From CAYRDC01 sp964422925 (GTDB lineage: Bacteria; Bacteroidota; Bacteroidia; Chitinophagales; S012-47), in contig CAYRDC010000015.1 of the NCBI GenBank assembly GCA_964422925.1, forward strand, positions 1-64,000: a stretch of DNA of 64,000 nt, read 5' to 3'. Positions 39,048 through 48,581 of the stretch are shown here, in pieces (positions within the stretch are counted from its first letter, which is position 1; every line of letters starts with the position of its first letter). A program made the position numbers and the translations under genes. Below the pieces are notes generated by a model. That model saw only the letters and a program-made list of their open reading frames with translations, did no database searches and was not told where the DNA came from.

Positions 39048-40304
39048 TTGAATAAGCCCTTGGCTACAACCGAAACATCCGATGTAGGTCAGCTACAAAA
39101 AAAGCTCCGGATCAAACAACTGGAAGTTAATTCACTGCTGGAAGTTACCCAGGCCATAAACAATAATCTTTCAGCAGACAAGCTGTTCCGTATCTATGAG
39201 TTTATCCTCAGAGCTCAGATCTCGGTGGAGCGCATGAGCGTTTATATCAAGGACAAGGAGTTTTACTGCGTTTGCCAATATGGTTTGGACAATCCGCCTG
39301 ACCATGATACAGTAATCCGGGAATTACTGAAATACCGGAAGTTGACCATATTGGAAAACGATTATAAAGGGATGCTGAAGGATTATGATATCATCATCCC
39401 TGTGTTCCACAAAGACCAGCCCTTGGCTTACGCCTTACTGAGCAAACCGGTCATTGATATGTATGAAACCCTGGATGAAAAAATCAAGTTTATCCAGACC
39501 ATCACCAATATCATTGTGGTTGCCATTGAAAACAAACGGCTCTTCCGCCTGCAAATCGAGCAGGAACGCTTGAAACAGGAACTGGAACTGGCCGGCCAGG
39601 TGCAGTCGCATCTCATTCCCAAGGAGTTGCCGGACAACGATTTCATTCAGATGGCGGCCATTTACCTTCCGCACCGGAACATCGGGGGAGATTATTACGA
39701 TTATATTGACCGCAATGAAGAAGAACTGGTTTTTTGCATAGCCGATATTTCCGGAAAGGGAGTGGCAGCCGCCATTCTGATGGCGAATTTCCAGGCTATT
39801 CTGCGGACTCTTATCAAAGACATGGATAACCTGGTGGAATTCATCCATCGATTAAATGAGCGGGTCCTTGAAATAACCCGGGGCGAAAAATTCGTCACCT
39901 TGTTTATTGTACGTTATTTCAAAAAAACCCGGGAACTGGAATATGTCAATGCCGGGCATAACCCCAGCGTGCTGATCCGTGGCGGTAAGGTGGAAATGCT
40001 GGAATCCGGCTGCACCATCCTGGGGATGTTTGACCCCCTGGGGGAAGTCGAGCGCGGGCATATCAAGCTCGGGAAGGAAGACGCCATTTTGCTGAATTAT
40101 ACAGACGGCCTGACAGACCTCGAAAACGAAAACGGGGAAAGTTTCAAAATAGAACGCCTGCTGGCTTTCCTCAACGACCATTACGGCAACGATATGAACG
40201 AGCTGAACAACCGCCTGATGAATGCTATCATGGATTTCAAAGGCAGACAACCTTTCGTGGACGATATCAGTGTGTTAAGCTGTCGGTTTAAGCGCCCGCT
40301 TTAA
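39048..40304 (+). CDS. GAF-domain PP2C/SpoIIE-type serine/threonine phosphatase
   Basis: A 418-residue cytosolic signalling protein. A GAF-like sensor domain (about residues 20-165) is followed by a short coiled coil (about 165-190) and a PP2C/SpoIIE phosphatase domain. Its motifs include VQSHLIPKELP, NIGGDYYDY with metal-binding Asp residues, ADISGKGVAAAILMANFQ and LNYTDGLTDLEN. SpoIIE-type phosphatases dephosphorylate anti-sigma-factor antagonists in partner-switching systems. No anti-sigma or STAS gene is nearby. Translation starts at TTG (39048); the next Met is far inside the GAF domain. Its last 30 bp overlap the convergent O-antigen ligase gene. Confidence 0.88.
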   Translation: MNKPLATTETSDVGQLQKKLRIKQLEVNSLLEVTQAINNNLSADKLFRIYEFILRAQISVERMSVYIKDKEFYCVCQYGLDNPPDHDTVIRELLKYRKLTILENDYKGMLKDYDIIIPVFHKDQPLAYALLSKPVIDMYETLDEKIKFIQTITNIIVVAIENKRLFRLQIEQERLKQELELAGQVQSHLIPKELPDNDFIQMAAIYLPHRNIGGDYYDYIDRNEEELVFCIADISGKGVAAAILMANFQAILRTLIKDMDNLVEFIHRLNERVLEITRGEKFVTLFIVRYFKKTRELEYVNAGHNPSVLIRGGKVEMLESGCTILGMFDPLGEVERGHIKLGKEDAILLNYTDGLTDLENENGESFKIERLLAFLNDHYGNDMNELNNRLMNAIMDFKGRQPFVDDISVLSCRFKRPL

Positions 40305-41720
40305 CTGCAGGTGGCAGTTGACCAAAATGGCCAGGCAGGTAAAGAAAAAGGGCCCCACCTTGGGAGTTTCAATCAAATCGCTGAGCATGGTTTGCACAAA
40401 GATGGCAGTAAGGCAAAGGATAACGGCTAAAATCCATTGCTGCAGCACGGGATCGCTACTGAGCCGGTAAATCTTCTCCCCGTAGAAAAACATGGCCACC
40501 AATAACACGAAAAACAGCAGGAAACCCGGCAGGCCTTGTTCGACCAGCATCAGCAACAGGTAATTGTGAACAGTCGATTTTTCCTTGTTATCGCTGACAT
40601 AGGTCCGGAAATCATTTACCGTATAGGCTTTGTAATAGGGGTAAAAATTGCCGGGGCCGAAACCCGTGAGGGGCCGGTCGCGAAACATGTACCAGGCAGC
40701 AATCCAACGATATACGCGTTCCGCGGAAGATACATCGCTCATGGCAATAGTGGCTTCAAGGTGCCCGCTCAGGCTTTTATGGTAAATGGTTTTTTCATAA
40801 TCGGGTGAAAAGTTCAGGTACCGGTTGTTCCAGAGAAAAAACGTGATGACTGCCGCCAGTACTAGCCCGCCCCCGAGAGCCGTGATTTTCAGCAGGCGCC
40901 ACCGGATAATCCATTGTATAGCGATCATAGCCCCAACGGCCAGCCAGGCGCCCCGTGTGTAGCTGAAATAAATTCCGGCCAACATGATCAATAACCCCGC
41001 GTTGATCACCATCCGTGTCCAGCTTCCTTCCGCGTACCATTTGCGCGCATACCAGACAAAAGGCAAAACCAGCGTCAGCATGGCGGCATAGCTGACATGA
41101 TTCTTGAAATATGGCGTTACGGTCCGGTTCACCAGGTCAAATTCAAATCCGTAAGCCGCGTGCCGGGCAATGGTAATTACCGTGAGGATGACAAGGGGAA
41201 TGAAAACAGCCCAGAAAACCGGCTTGAAATCTACGGGGCGTTTCAGGATTACCCCGCCCATAAACAGGAACACACCCACGTACCAAAGTTTGGCCAGCAG
41301 AAATTTAAAGGAGTAAATGAAAGCCACGGAATACATCAATAAAAAGGCAGCCCAAACGATTTGCGCCAGTACCAGCAGAATCAGCGGATGTTTCCAGAAG
41401 CCATTTTCAAGGGCATCCGGACGGATGAGCAAATAAATGACAATCACCAGCAACAAACCCACCATCAAAGGTTCTGCCGGCAGGTCAACCGACATGCCGT
41501 TGGAAAAGGTGTAATGAATGGATAGCGGCAGGCTGAAGAAGAGGAACAGGTAAATTTTTCTGAAATCCAGTATAGCAGCGGTCACAATCAAAACCACTGC
41601 GGGAGCCAGCATGAGCATTTCTTCTTTTAGAAGAATGGCCGAAAAAAGGCTGAGAAGCGTCAGGGCCGCAAAGCCCCACAGCCATTTTTTGATTACCCGG
41701 TCAGAGGCAATGTTAGGCAT
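40275..41720 (-). CDS. O-antigen ligase-like membrane protein
   Basis: A 481-residue polytopic inner-membrane protein of the Wzy_C/WaaL family, which joins polymerised polysaccharide to its lipid acceptor. About 12 membrane segments are visible. A large periplasmic loop at about 330-385 carries the ASAERVYRWIAAWYMFRD-like segment and LTGFGPGNFYPYY, the family's conserved core with an Arg and the GxG. I start it at the ATG at 41720, which overlaps the wzz stop by 8 bp; ATGs at 41732 and 41756 are possible. It is last in a wzz-ligase pair, downstream of the flippase. Its 3' end overlaps the phosphatase gene. Confidence 0.85.
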   Translation of the reverse strand: MPNIASDRVIKKWLWGFAALTLLSLFSAILLKEEMLMLAPAVVLIVTAAILDFRKIYLFLFFSLPLSIHYTFSNGMSVDLPAEPLMVGLLLVIVIYLLIRPDALENGFWKHPLILLVLAQIVWAAFLLMYSVAFIYSFKFLLAKLWYVGVFLFMGGVILKRPVDFKPVFWAVFIPLVILTVITIARHAAYGFEFDLVNRTVTPYFKNHVSYAAMLTLVLPFVWYARKWYAEGSWTRMVINAGLLIMLAGIYFSYTRGAWLAVGAMIAIQWIIRWRLLKITALGGGLVLAAVITFFLWNNRYLNFSPDYEKTIYHKSLSGHLEATIAMSDVSSAERVYRWIAAWYMFRDRPLTGFGPGNFYPYYKAYTVNDFRTYVSDNKEKSTVHNYLLLMLVEQGLPGFLLFFVLLVAMFFYGEKIYRLSSDPVLQQWILAVILCLTAIFVQTMLSDLIETPKVGPFFFTCLAILVNCHLQLKRALKPTA

Positions 41721-42603
41721 TCCGGATTCCATTGCGAATCTCACGAAACTGTTCAAATATCAATATGCTGAACACCGCAAATAGAAAACCTAGGAAGGTA
41801 GCGCTTACCACGATCAGCCAGCGTACGGGGCGGCTTTTCCGGTCGGCCGGCTTGGCTTCCTCTATCACAAACAACGAGGAAAATTCATTGTTTGCCGAAA
41901 ATTCATACTGATCTTTCAGGGTGCGTAGGTTGTTGTAATCCTTCACCACTTTGCTCGTTGTTTTCCGGAGGATAGTATAGTGAATATCTGTCGTATCCGA
42001 AAAGCTGGCCAGGCTGTCGGTCAGGCGCAGCAGTTCTTTTTCTTTGGCTTCAAGCTGGTCCCGGATATTTTCCGAGATCGTTTTGTACCGGTCTGTTACC
42101 ATGCCCGTGTACAACCGATCGGTCCGGTTCATGATATAATTGGCCATTTCGGCTGCCACCAGCGGGTCACGGTCCCAAACTGATACTTCAATGTTGCCCA
42201 GTTCAGTGCGCACGGCCTTGTAGTTGGATAAAAATTCGCGGATCACCTTGGAATGCCATTTCGGGCTGCTGGTGTCAATGCCATAGCGTTCTGCCAAGTT
42301 AAATCGATAGATTACATCGCCAATAAGGTCGGAAGAACGGGTTACCGCCAGCATGCGGCTTACATCTTCCTTGCTTCCGAAATAGTTCAGCACCTTGTCG
42401 CTGCTTTCCGTACTGAATAATATGACCCGATCAAAAGTGGCAATATTGGACGGGTAAAATATAGCCGTGGACTTATAATAATTGGGCAGCAACAGAGAAA
42501 TAACCGTGCTGCCCACAGCTGCCAGCACGGTTAGAATGATTAGATATTTTCTCCAGCGCCATAGCTTTCCGAACAAACCGACCAGATTTTCCTGTGAAAC
42601 CAT
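41713..42603 (-). CDS. Wzz-like polysaccharide chain-length regulator
   Basis: A 296-residue inner-membrane protein with the Wzz layout: N-terminal membrane helix (about 18-38), a periplasmic domain with coiled-coil regions (around 165-215) and a C-terminal membrane helix (about 265-285). It governs the modal length of O-antigen or capsule. No cytoplasmic tyrosine-kinase domain is fused, so it is the short form. It is coupled to the ligase gene and follows a clear promoter box. Confidence 0.86.
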   Translation of the reverse strand: MVSQENLVGLFGKLWRWRKYLIILTVLAAVGSTVISLLLPNYYKSTAIFYPSNIATFDRVILFSTESSDKVLNYFGSKEDVSRMLAVTRSSDLIGDVIYRFNLAERYGIDTSSPKWHSKVIREFLSNYKAVRTELGNIEVSVWDRDPLVAAEMANYIMNRTDRLYTGMVTDRYKTISENIRDQLEAKEKELLRLTDSLASFSDTTDIHYTILRKTTSKVVKDYNNLRTLKDQYEFSANNEFSSLFVIEEAKPADRKSRPVRWLIVVSATFLGFLFAVFSILIFEQFREIRNGIRNA

Positions 42604-42620
42604 AAAAATGTAAGTTTTTG

Positions 42621-42628
42621 CAAAGCTA
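42621..42628 (-). promoter_or_regulatory. -7 promoter box for the wzz-ligase pair
   Basis: On the minus strand TAGCTTTG matches TAnnTTTG, with a predicted start near 42614 and a leader of about 11 nt. Confidence 0.5.
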
Positions 42629-42651
42629 AAAAATTCACCGCAGGGTGGTTT

Positions 42652-44094
42652 TCAGGCCCGGGCCGGTTGATCCAGCCAGTCTTTTATCCTGAGTATTCCG
42701 GTCAGGAAACCCAACAGCAGCGAGGCGGCAAATCCGGCAGCAGCCGCAATGAACCAATGAACCGGCAGGAATGAAGACAAATAAAACAGAACAGGAATCA
42801 GGACCAGGCCTGAAACAAGCGGAAAAACACGCATGAATGGTGTCCTCAGCCGGAATAGATAGATAACAAGGGTTACCTGTACCAGGGCAATTCCCCATTG
42901 GGTTACCAGGGTGGCCACGGTAGCTCCCAAGGCCCCGTAGCCGGGAATCAGCATCGCGTTCAGGGCAATGTTTACGACCACTCCGCTTAAGGCCAGGATA
43001 TTCATTTTTTTGAGTTCACCGGCCGCTGTAAGCAAGGTGCCGAAAATGTACATGGTACTGACTCCCGGAAAACATATCATCAGCCAGGAAAACACCCTGG
43101 CCCAATACGCGTCCGCTTCGTGGTAAAGCAGGTGCATCACCGGTCCGGCAAATACCACACAAAAAGAGGCAATGGAAATGGAAAGGACCAGGATATTGCC
43201 ATAGGAAACCCGGAGCAGGCCCCGGATGGGGATTTGTTTTTTAAGCATGCGGGAAAACATGGGTAGCAATATGGTGGCAAACGCGAAACCGGCCATGTTC
43301 ACCGCGTCCAATATGCGGTAGGAGGCGGCATAAATACCGGCTTCCTGCGGGCCGTCATTGCCCAGCATGCGCTCCAGCATTACACCATCGATGCGGTTAT
43401 AAATTGACATGAGCAGTCCCAGGGTGGCAAACGGCAAAGCGTATCGCAAAACTCTTTTGAACAAACGGTAATCCCAGCGGAAGGACAGCGATCCGGCTTT
43501 CCAGCGTACGGCTCCAAAGGCCAGAACCGTGGTGACTCCGTAAGCAATGCTTTGCCCGTAAACCAGCCATTCGATCCGGAAAGGCTGTCCGGGATAACCT
43601 CCCCAGATCATCACCGAAAGTATGGCAATCATCAGCACCTTATCCGTTACTGATAGCAAAGCATCCAGCCTGAAATGGTGCAAAGCGCTGATGTTGGAGC
43701 GGAAATAGAGGATGAAGGAAATGAGTATCTGGTTCAAAGCCAGGAACGCCAGCAGGTGCAGCGAAAAACCGCTGAACCCAACCAAACGGGCAATGGCAAA
43801 GGTAACCAGCAGGTAAAGGACCGCCAGCAGGAACTTGGCTATGAAGATGTTGGGCAGCAGGTGTTTTACCAGCGATTCGTGCCGCGCCACAGCGCGGTTG
43901 TTAAAAGCGTTTATGCCAAAGTCCAGGATAATGTGGAAGAGAAAGGAGAAGTTGAAAATGGCGAAGTAGGCTCCGTACGTGCCCGTGCCCACCAGGTTCT
44001 GGACGGTACGGTCAATGCCGAAAATCCAGAAAGGTTTAACCAGCAGGTTTACCAGGATGAGAAAAGCCAGGTTTAGGAGGAATTTACGCTTCAT
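42652..44094 (-). CDS. Polysaccharide flippase (Wzx-like)
   Basis: A 480-residue polytopic membrane protein of the MATE/oligosaccharide-flippase superfamily with about 12-14 membrane segments. Start is placed at the ATG at 44094 (KRKFLLNLAFLI); the in-frame ATG at 44124 lies close to the divergent promoter. The N-terminus NLAFLILVNLLVKPFWIF and the repeated amphipathic loops fit Wzx-type proteins that carry lipid-linked sugar units across the inner membrane. It lies beside wzz, the ligase and a GT4 gene, a small cell-surface polysaccharide set without an obvious polymerase in the window. Confidence 0.88.
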   Translation of the reverse strand: MKRKFLLNLAFLILVNLLVKPFWIFGIDRTVQNLVGTGTYGAYFAIFNFSFLFHIILDFGINAFNNRAVARHESLVKHLLPNIFIAKFLLAVLYLLVTFAIARLVGFSGFSLHLLAFLALNQILISFILYFRSNISALHHFRLDALLSVTDKVLMIAILSVMIWGGYPGQPFRIEWLVYGQSIAYGVTTVLAFGAVRWKAGSLSFRWDYRLFKRVLRYALPFATLGLLMSIYNRIDGVMLERMLGNDGPQEAGIYAASYRILDAVNMAGFAFATILLPMFSRMLKKQIPIRGLLRVSYGNILVLSISIASFCVVFAGPVMHLLYHEADAYWARVFSWLMICFPGVSTMYIFGTLLTAAGELKKMNILALSGVVVNIALNAMLIPGYGALGATVATLVTQWGIALVQVTLVIYLFRLRTPFMRVFPLVSGLVLIPVLFYLSSFLPVHWFIAAAAGFAASLLLGFLTGILRIKDWLDQPARA

Positions 44095-44124
44095 GCCTAC
44101 CGGGTAAAAGTAATTAAATAGCAT

Positions 44125-44132
44125 TAGATTTG
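44125..44132 (+). promoter_or_regulatory. -7 promoter box for the GT4 gene
   Basis: TAGATTTG matches TAnnTTTG, with a predicted start near 44139. That places the TTG at 44130 upstream of the transcript and supports the ATG at 44148. Confidence 0.5.
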
Positions 44133-44147
44133 AGCAGCACTGCGCGT

Positions 44148-45278
44148 ATGAGAATAGCGGTTAACACGCGGTTATTGCTCCCTGGCAAACTGGAGGGAAT
44201 CGGATGGTTTACTTATGAAACCTTGCAACGCATCGTCAGGAGTCACCCGGAACATGAATTTCATTTCTTATTTGACCGTCCCTATAGCCGTGAATTCCTT
44301 TTTGGCCCCAATGTAACGGGCCATGTCATTCCACCCCCGGCCCGCCACCCACTGCTTTGGTATCTGTGGTTTGAATGGTCCCTCCCGGGAAAGCTCAAAC
44401 GGATTAAGCCGGATGTATTTTTATCTCCGGACGGATTCCTGAGCCTGAAATGCCGGGTCAAAACCCTGATGGTAATGCATGACATTGCCTTTGAGCATAT
44501 GCCGCAAAATGTGCCGCTCCTGGTTCGCTGGTATTACCGTCATTTCTCACCGCGGTACGCGGCAAAAGCTACCCGTATTCTCACGGTCTCGGAATTTTCG
44601 CGGAAAGACATTGCAGAGCGGTATAGCGTTCCCCTTGGAAAGATTGACGTGGCGCCTAATGGGGTCAGCAACATATTCCAGCCCCTGTCACAGGATGAGC
44701 AGTTGGCCATCCGAAGCGCCTGGACAGACGGATTGCCTTTTTTTCTGTTTGTATCGGCCCTACAGCCACGGAAAAATTTGCCGGGATTGCTGAAAGCCTT
44801 CGACCGGTTCCGCGCCAGGAACCCGGAGGCTAAAGTGAAATTGTTGATTGTGGGAAGCCGGTATAAGATGCATGCGCAGATTGAAAAAACCCTTAAGGAG
44901 ATGAAATTCGCGGAGAATGTGGTAATGGCCGGGCACATGGACCGGGAAACCCTGGCCGCGGTCACCGCTTCGGCTATGGCCATGGCTTACGTGTCTTACC
45001 TGGAAGGATTTGGTATCCCCATCCTGGAAGCCATGAAAAGCGGCACCCCGGTGATCTGCTCCAATACCTCCAGCATGCCGGAAGTGGCCGGAGGGGCCGC
45101 GCTTTTGGTGAATCCTCATAACCCGGATGATATGGCCAATGCTCTGGAAAAAATCTGGAAAAACAGTAACCTGCGCACGGAACTGGTGCGGAAAGGCCTT
45201 GCCCGGGCGAGGGATTTTACCTGGAACGTCTCCGCTGAAAAAGTATGGCAGGCCCTGATGAAGACGGTTGACAGCTAA
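44148..45278 (+). CDS. Glycosyltransferase, family 4
   Basis: A 376-residue GT-B glycosyltransferase. The N-terminus has NTRLLLPGKLEGIGWFTYE, and the C-terminal donor domain has FLFVSALQPRKNLPGLL, the usual E-x7-E region SYLEGFGIPILEAMKSGTPVI, then NTSSMPEVAGGAALLVNP. I start at the ATG at 44148; the upstream TTG at 44130 overlaps the promoter box. It probably adds a sugar to the polysaccharide handled by the flippase, wzz and ligase genes. Its 3' end overlaps the convergent hutH gene by 4 bp. Confidence 0.9.
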   Translation: MRIAVNTRLLLPGKLEGIGWFTYETLQRIVRSHPEHEFHFLFDRPYSREFLFGPNVTGHVIPPPARHPLLWYLWFEWSLPGKLKRIKPDVFLSPDGFLSLKCRVKTLMVMHDIAFEHMPQNVPLLVRWYYRHFSPRYAAKATRILTVSEFSRKDIAERYSVPLGKIDVAPNGVSNIFQPLSQDEQLAIRSAWTDGLPFFLFVSALQPRKNLPGLLKAFDRFRARNPEAKVKLLIVGSRYKMHAQIEKTLKEMKFAENVVMAGHMDRETLAAVTASAMAMAYVSYLEGFGIPILEAMKSGTPVICSNTSSMPEVAGGAALLVNPHNPDDMANALEKIWKNSNLRTELVRKGLARARDFTWNVSAEKVWQALMKTVDS

Positions 45279-46762
45279 TGGGATTGATTGTCCAGGAAAC
45301 GGACGGTTTTTTCAATGTCCCGGTACAAAACCCTGTCAGCAGACAAAGGCGGAACCACCGTCCGGTAATTCCGCAGGAAAGCTTCTATCACGCTTCCGCT
45401 CTGCATGGGCCTTCTGAACTCCATGGCCTGGGCTGCTGTCAGCAATTCGATGGCCAGGATTTTTTTCAGGTTCTCCATGATGCGGATGGCTTTGTTGGCG
45501 GCATTGGCTCCCATGCTCACATGATCTTCCTGGCCGTTGCTCGAAGGAATGGAATCGGCCGAAGCCGGATAGCATAATTGTTTGTTTTCACTCACGAGGG
45601 CGGCAGCGGTGTACTGTGGAATCATCAGGCCGGAATGCAGCCCGGAATTTTTGACCAGGAAGGGGGGAAGGTCCCTTTCCCCGGAAAGCAGCTGGAAAGT
45701 TCTTCTTTCGGAAATATTGCCCAGCTCGGCCAGGGCAATGCCCAGGAAATCCAGTGCAAACGCCAGGGGTTCTCCATGAAAATTGCCTCCCGAAAGGATT
45801 AGCCCTTCCTCCGGGAAAATGCTTGGATTGTCCGTAACACTGTTGATTTCCGTTTCGAGCGTTTGTCCGGACTGTTTTAATACATCCCGCACGGCACCGT
45901 GTACCTGGGGTATGCACCGGAAGCTGTAAGGATCCTGGATTTGCGATTTGGGCATACTGCATATAGAGCTGTCGCGGAGCAGCCAGCGGATATTGGCAGC
46001 TGTAATTTGTTGCCCTTCATGGGGACGTATGTGATGGATGAGTTCCGCGAAAGGTTCAATCCGGCAACACCAGGCATCCAGCGAAAGGGCGGCCACCATT
46101 TCCGCGATGGCAATGTAATTGGTGGCTTCGTTCAGGACATAAGCCAGGCAGGCTGACATATATTGCGTGCCATTGATCAGCGCCAGCCCTTCCTTCGACT
46201 GGAGGGATACAGGTTCCAACCCTTCCTGTCTGAGGGCCTCTGCGGCCGGTATGCGTTTGCCTTTGTACCAAACTTCTCCCAAACCGATCAAGGGAAGGCT
46301 CAAATGAGCCAGCGGGGCCAGGTCACCCGAGGCGCCCAGGCTTCCCTGAGTGTACACGACCGGCAGGATATCCCGGTTAAATAGCTTAATCAGCAAATCC
46401 ATGGTTTCGGGGCTGATACCGGAATATCCCATAGCCAGCGACTGGATTTTCAGCGCCATCATCAGGCGCACCACCTGGGCCGGTGCTTCTGGGCCTGTTC
46501 CGCAGGCATGTGACATCAGTAAATTATGCTGGAGCTCCCGTATCTGCCCCGCGGATATCCTGACATCACATAAATCTCCAAAACCCGTGTTAATGCCGTA
46601 AAAGAGGTCATCCGATTCGCTTAACTTACGATCCAGGAAATCGCGGCTTTTTTTTACCCGCTCACTGGCCGCTTCGCTCAACCTGATTTCCGGGCCCTGC
46701 TGCAGGATTTCCAGGTCCGCCAGGGTTAACCGGTGGTCGCCTATGGTAAAGGATGCCGTCAC
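45275..46762 (-). CDS. hutH: Histidine ammonia-lyase
   Basis: A 495-residue aromatic amino-acid lyase that converts L-histidine to urocanate. The MIO cofactor forms from Ala144-Ser145-Gly146 in QGSLGASGDLAPLAH. Tyr55 in FYGINTGFG and Ser84-His85 in LMSHACGTG, both HAL-type, are present. Phe/Tyr lyases differ at the latter. No hutU, hutI or hutG gene is nearby, so the pathway is not complete here. The ATG overlaps the hisS stop (ATGA), so lyase and histidyl-tRNA synthetase come from one message. Confidence 0.9.
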   Translation of the reverse strand: MTASFTIGDHRLTLADLEILQQGPEIRLSEAASERVKKSRDFLDRKLSESDDLFYGINTGFGDLCDVRISAGQIRELQHNLLMSHACGTGPEAPAQVVRLMMALKIQSLAMGYSGISPETMDLLIKLFNRDILPVVYTQGSLGASGDLAPLAHLSLPLIGLGEVWYKGKRIPAAEALRQEGLEPVSLQSKEGLALINGTQYMSACLAYVLNEATNYIAIAEMVAALSLDAWCCRIEPFAELIHHIRPHEGQQITAANIRWLLRDSSICSMPKSQIQDPYSFRCIPQVHGAVRDVLKQSGQTLETEINSVTDNPSIFPEEGLILSGGNFHGEPLAFALDFLGIALAELGNISERRTFQLLSGERDLPPFLVKNSGLHSGLMIPQYTAAALVSENKQLCYPASADSIPSSNGQEDHVSMGANAANKAIRIMENLKKILAIELLTAAQAMEFRRPMQSGSVIEAFLRNYRTVVPPLSADRVLYRDIEKTVRFLDNQSH

Positions 46763-48105
46763 GTGTTTTGTAATTTTTGGATGATGGATTCAATGGGCAG
46801 TTGTTCCTGGTTTCCTGTGGCCATATCCCGCAAACCGTATTTTTCCTCCTGCATTTCCGTTTCCCCAACGATGACCACCCATGGAATACGGCCGGCATTA
46901 GCATATTTCATTTGTTTTTTCATTTTGGCCAGGTCCGGATACAGTTCCGAAGCAATGCCGGCCTCTTGGAGTTGTACCAGCAATCGCAATCCATGCGAGC
47001 GGGTGGTCTCGTCAAAATGCGCGATGAGCACCATGGGGCCCGAGCGGACCGTAGCCGGGAAAAGCCCCAGTTCTTCCATCACATCATAGATCCGTTCCAG
47101 GCCGAAGGATATGCCGACCCCCGGAACACCTTCCAGGCCGAACAGTCCGGTCAGGTTGTCGTAACGGCCGCCACCGCAAATGCTTCCTATGCTTACGTCC
47201 CGTGCGCTTATTTCAAAAATGGTTCCGGTGTAGTAATTCAGCCCCCGGGCCAGGGTAAGGTCGAAAGAAAGGGTGGTGTGTTCGTGGCGGAAAGCGTTGA
47301 AAATGAATTCCAAGGCTTGCAGGCCCTGCTCTCCGCTTGCCTGTCCGCGAAGGGCATCGGCAGCTTTCTCCATGGGAGATATACCGTCATTAAGGAGTGT
47401 GGAGAGGAAATCTGTCAGCCCTTCCGGGAATCCTGTATCCCGCAGACCGGCACATACGCCATCGATTCCGATTTTGTCGGTTTTATCGAGCCAGGTGGTG
47501 AATTCCGTAAACCGGTTGCCGATCCCGAAGGTTTCTGCCAGGCCTTCCAGGATTTTCCGGTGGTTGAGCCGGATGCGCACGGGAATTTTCAGGTCGCCCA
47601 GGGCCCTGTCAGCAATCCGGATTAGCTCCACCTCATTCATCAGGGAATCGCTGCCGATAATGTCCACGTCACATTGCCAGAACTCCCGGTAGCGGCCTTT
47701 TTGCGGGCGGTCTGCCCGCCACACAGGTTGTATCTGGTAGCGCTTGAACGGAAAAGTGATTTCATGGCGGTGCATGACCACGTAGCGGGCCAGCGGTACC
47801 GTCAGATCGTACCGCAACCCTTTTTCTGCGATATAGGATTGCAGTTTCCGGCTATCACCCGATTGCAAAATATCCGGTTTTACCCCGGATAGAAAATCCC
47901 CGCTGTTCAGAATCCGGAAAAGCAGTTTATCACCTTCTTCCCCGTACTTGCCCGTCAGGGTTTCCATCAGCTCCATGGCCGGGGTTTCAATGGGATGGAA
48001 TCCAAATAATTCAAAAACATGGCGCAGTTTCCCGGTGATGTACTGCCTGCGCAGCACCTGGACCGGGCCAAAATCACGGGTTCCTTTGGGTATGGCAGGT
48101 TTCAT
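46759..48105 (-). CDS. hisS: Histidine-tRNA ligase
   Basis: A 448-residue class II aminoacyl-tRNA synthetase charging tRNA-His. It has the N-terminal PKGTRDFGP, motif 1 and 2 (QIQPVWRADRPQKGRYREFWQCDVDIIG), the histidine-binding RGLNYYTGTIFEI and motif 3 near GISFGLERI, then an anticodon-binding domain (about residues 355-445). Length is normal. It overlaps both hutH and the phosphatase gene by 4 bp each, giving a tight three-gene unit. Confidence 0.96.
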   Translation of the reverse strand: MKPAIPKGTRDFGPVQVLRRQYITGKLRHVFELFGFHPIETPAMELMETLTGKYGEEGDKLLFRILNSGDFLSGVKPDILQSGDSRKLQSYIAEKGLRYDLTVPLARYVVMHRHEITFPFKRYQIQPVWRADRPQKGRYREFWQCDVDIIGSDSLMNEVELIRIADRALGDLKIPVRIRLNHRKILEGLAETFGIGNRFTEFTTWLDKTDKIGIDGVCAGLRDTGFPEGLTDFLSTLLNDGISPMEKAADALRGQASGEQGLQALEFIFNAFRHEHTTLSFDLTLARGLNYYTGTIFEISARDVSIGSICGGGRYDNLTGLFGLEGVPGVGISFGLERIYDVMEELGLFPATVRSGPMVLIAHFDETTRSHGLRLLVQLQEAGIASELYPDLAKMKKQMKYANAGRIPWVVIVGETEMQEEKYGLRDMATGNQEQLPIESIIQKLQNT

Positions 48106-48581
48106 GTTCTGTTTTTCCTGAGGGCAGACGGGGCATGTTGTTCAATCAGCGCGTTCGTGGCAATATCCAGCAGCTGGTACACCTGTTCAAACCCATCATC
48201 ATCCCAGTAGGGATCGGGTACGCTGCGATGCTTGCCGGGATAAGGGATGTCAAGGAGTAGTTTTACCTTTTCCCGGTCTTTGTCGTTGCGGGCCAGGTCC
48301 ATAACTTCCCGGTAGTTGGACTGGTCCATGGTTAGGATCAGGTCAAACCGGTCAAAATCACCCGCCCTGAACTGCCGGGCTCGTAAATCGCTGATATCCG
48401 TCCCGTGCAGGCGCATGGCCAACACCGCCCGCGCGTCCGGGGCTTCCCCTATATGCCACGAACCGGTACCGGCTGAATCCACTTCCCAATCAAGCCCGTA
48501 TCGCCTGATCTTTTCCCTGAGTATTCCTTCGGCCATAGGCGACCGGCAAATATTGCCCAGGCAAACCATCAATATCTTCAT
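48102..48581 (-). CDS. Low-molecular-weight protein-tyrosine phosphatase
   Basis: A 159-residue cytosolic phosphatase. The active-site loop CLGNICRSP (C-x5-R) follows the first strand at the N-terminus, and the general-acid Asp is in VPDPYWDDDG near residue 120. I use the ATG at 48581 because that places the catalytic loop at the usual distance. In polysaccharide regions such enzymes often act on a Wzz-associated kinase, but here wzz lacks a kinase domain and lies 6 kb away, so the substrate is open. It overlaps hisS by 4 bp. Confidence 0.9.
   Translation of the reverse strand: MKILMVCLGNICRSPMAEGILREKIRRYGLDWEVDSAGTGSWHIGEAPDARAVLAMRLHGTDISDLRARQFRAGDFDRFDLILTMDQSNYREVMDLARNDKDREKVKLLLDIPYPGKHRSVPDPYWDDDGFEQVYQLLDIATNALIEQHAPSALRKNRT

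Noticed and set aside
45275..46762. Phenylalanine or tyrosine ammonia-lyase
   Set aside because: The Ser-His pair and other residues in LMSHACGTG match histidine ammonia-lyase, and the gene is joined to hisS.
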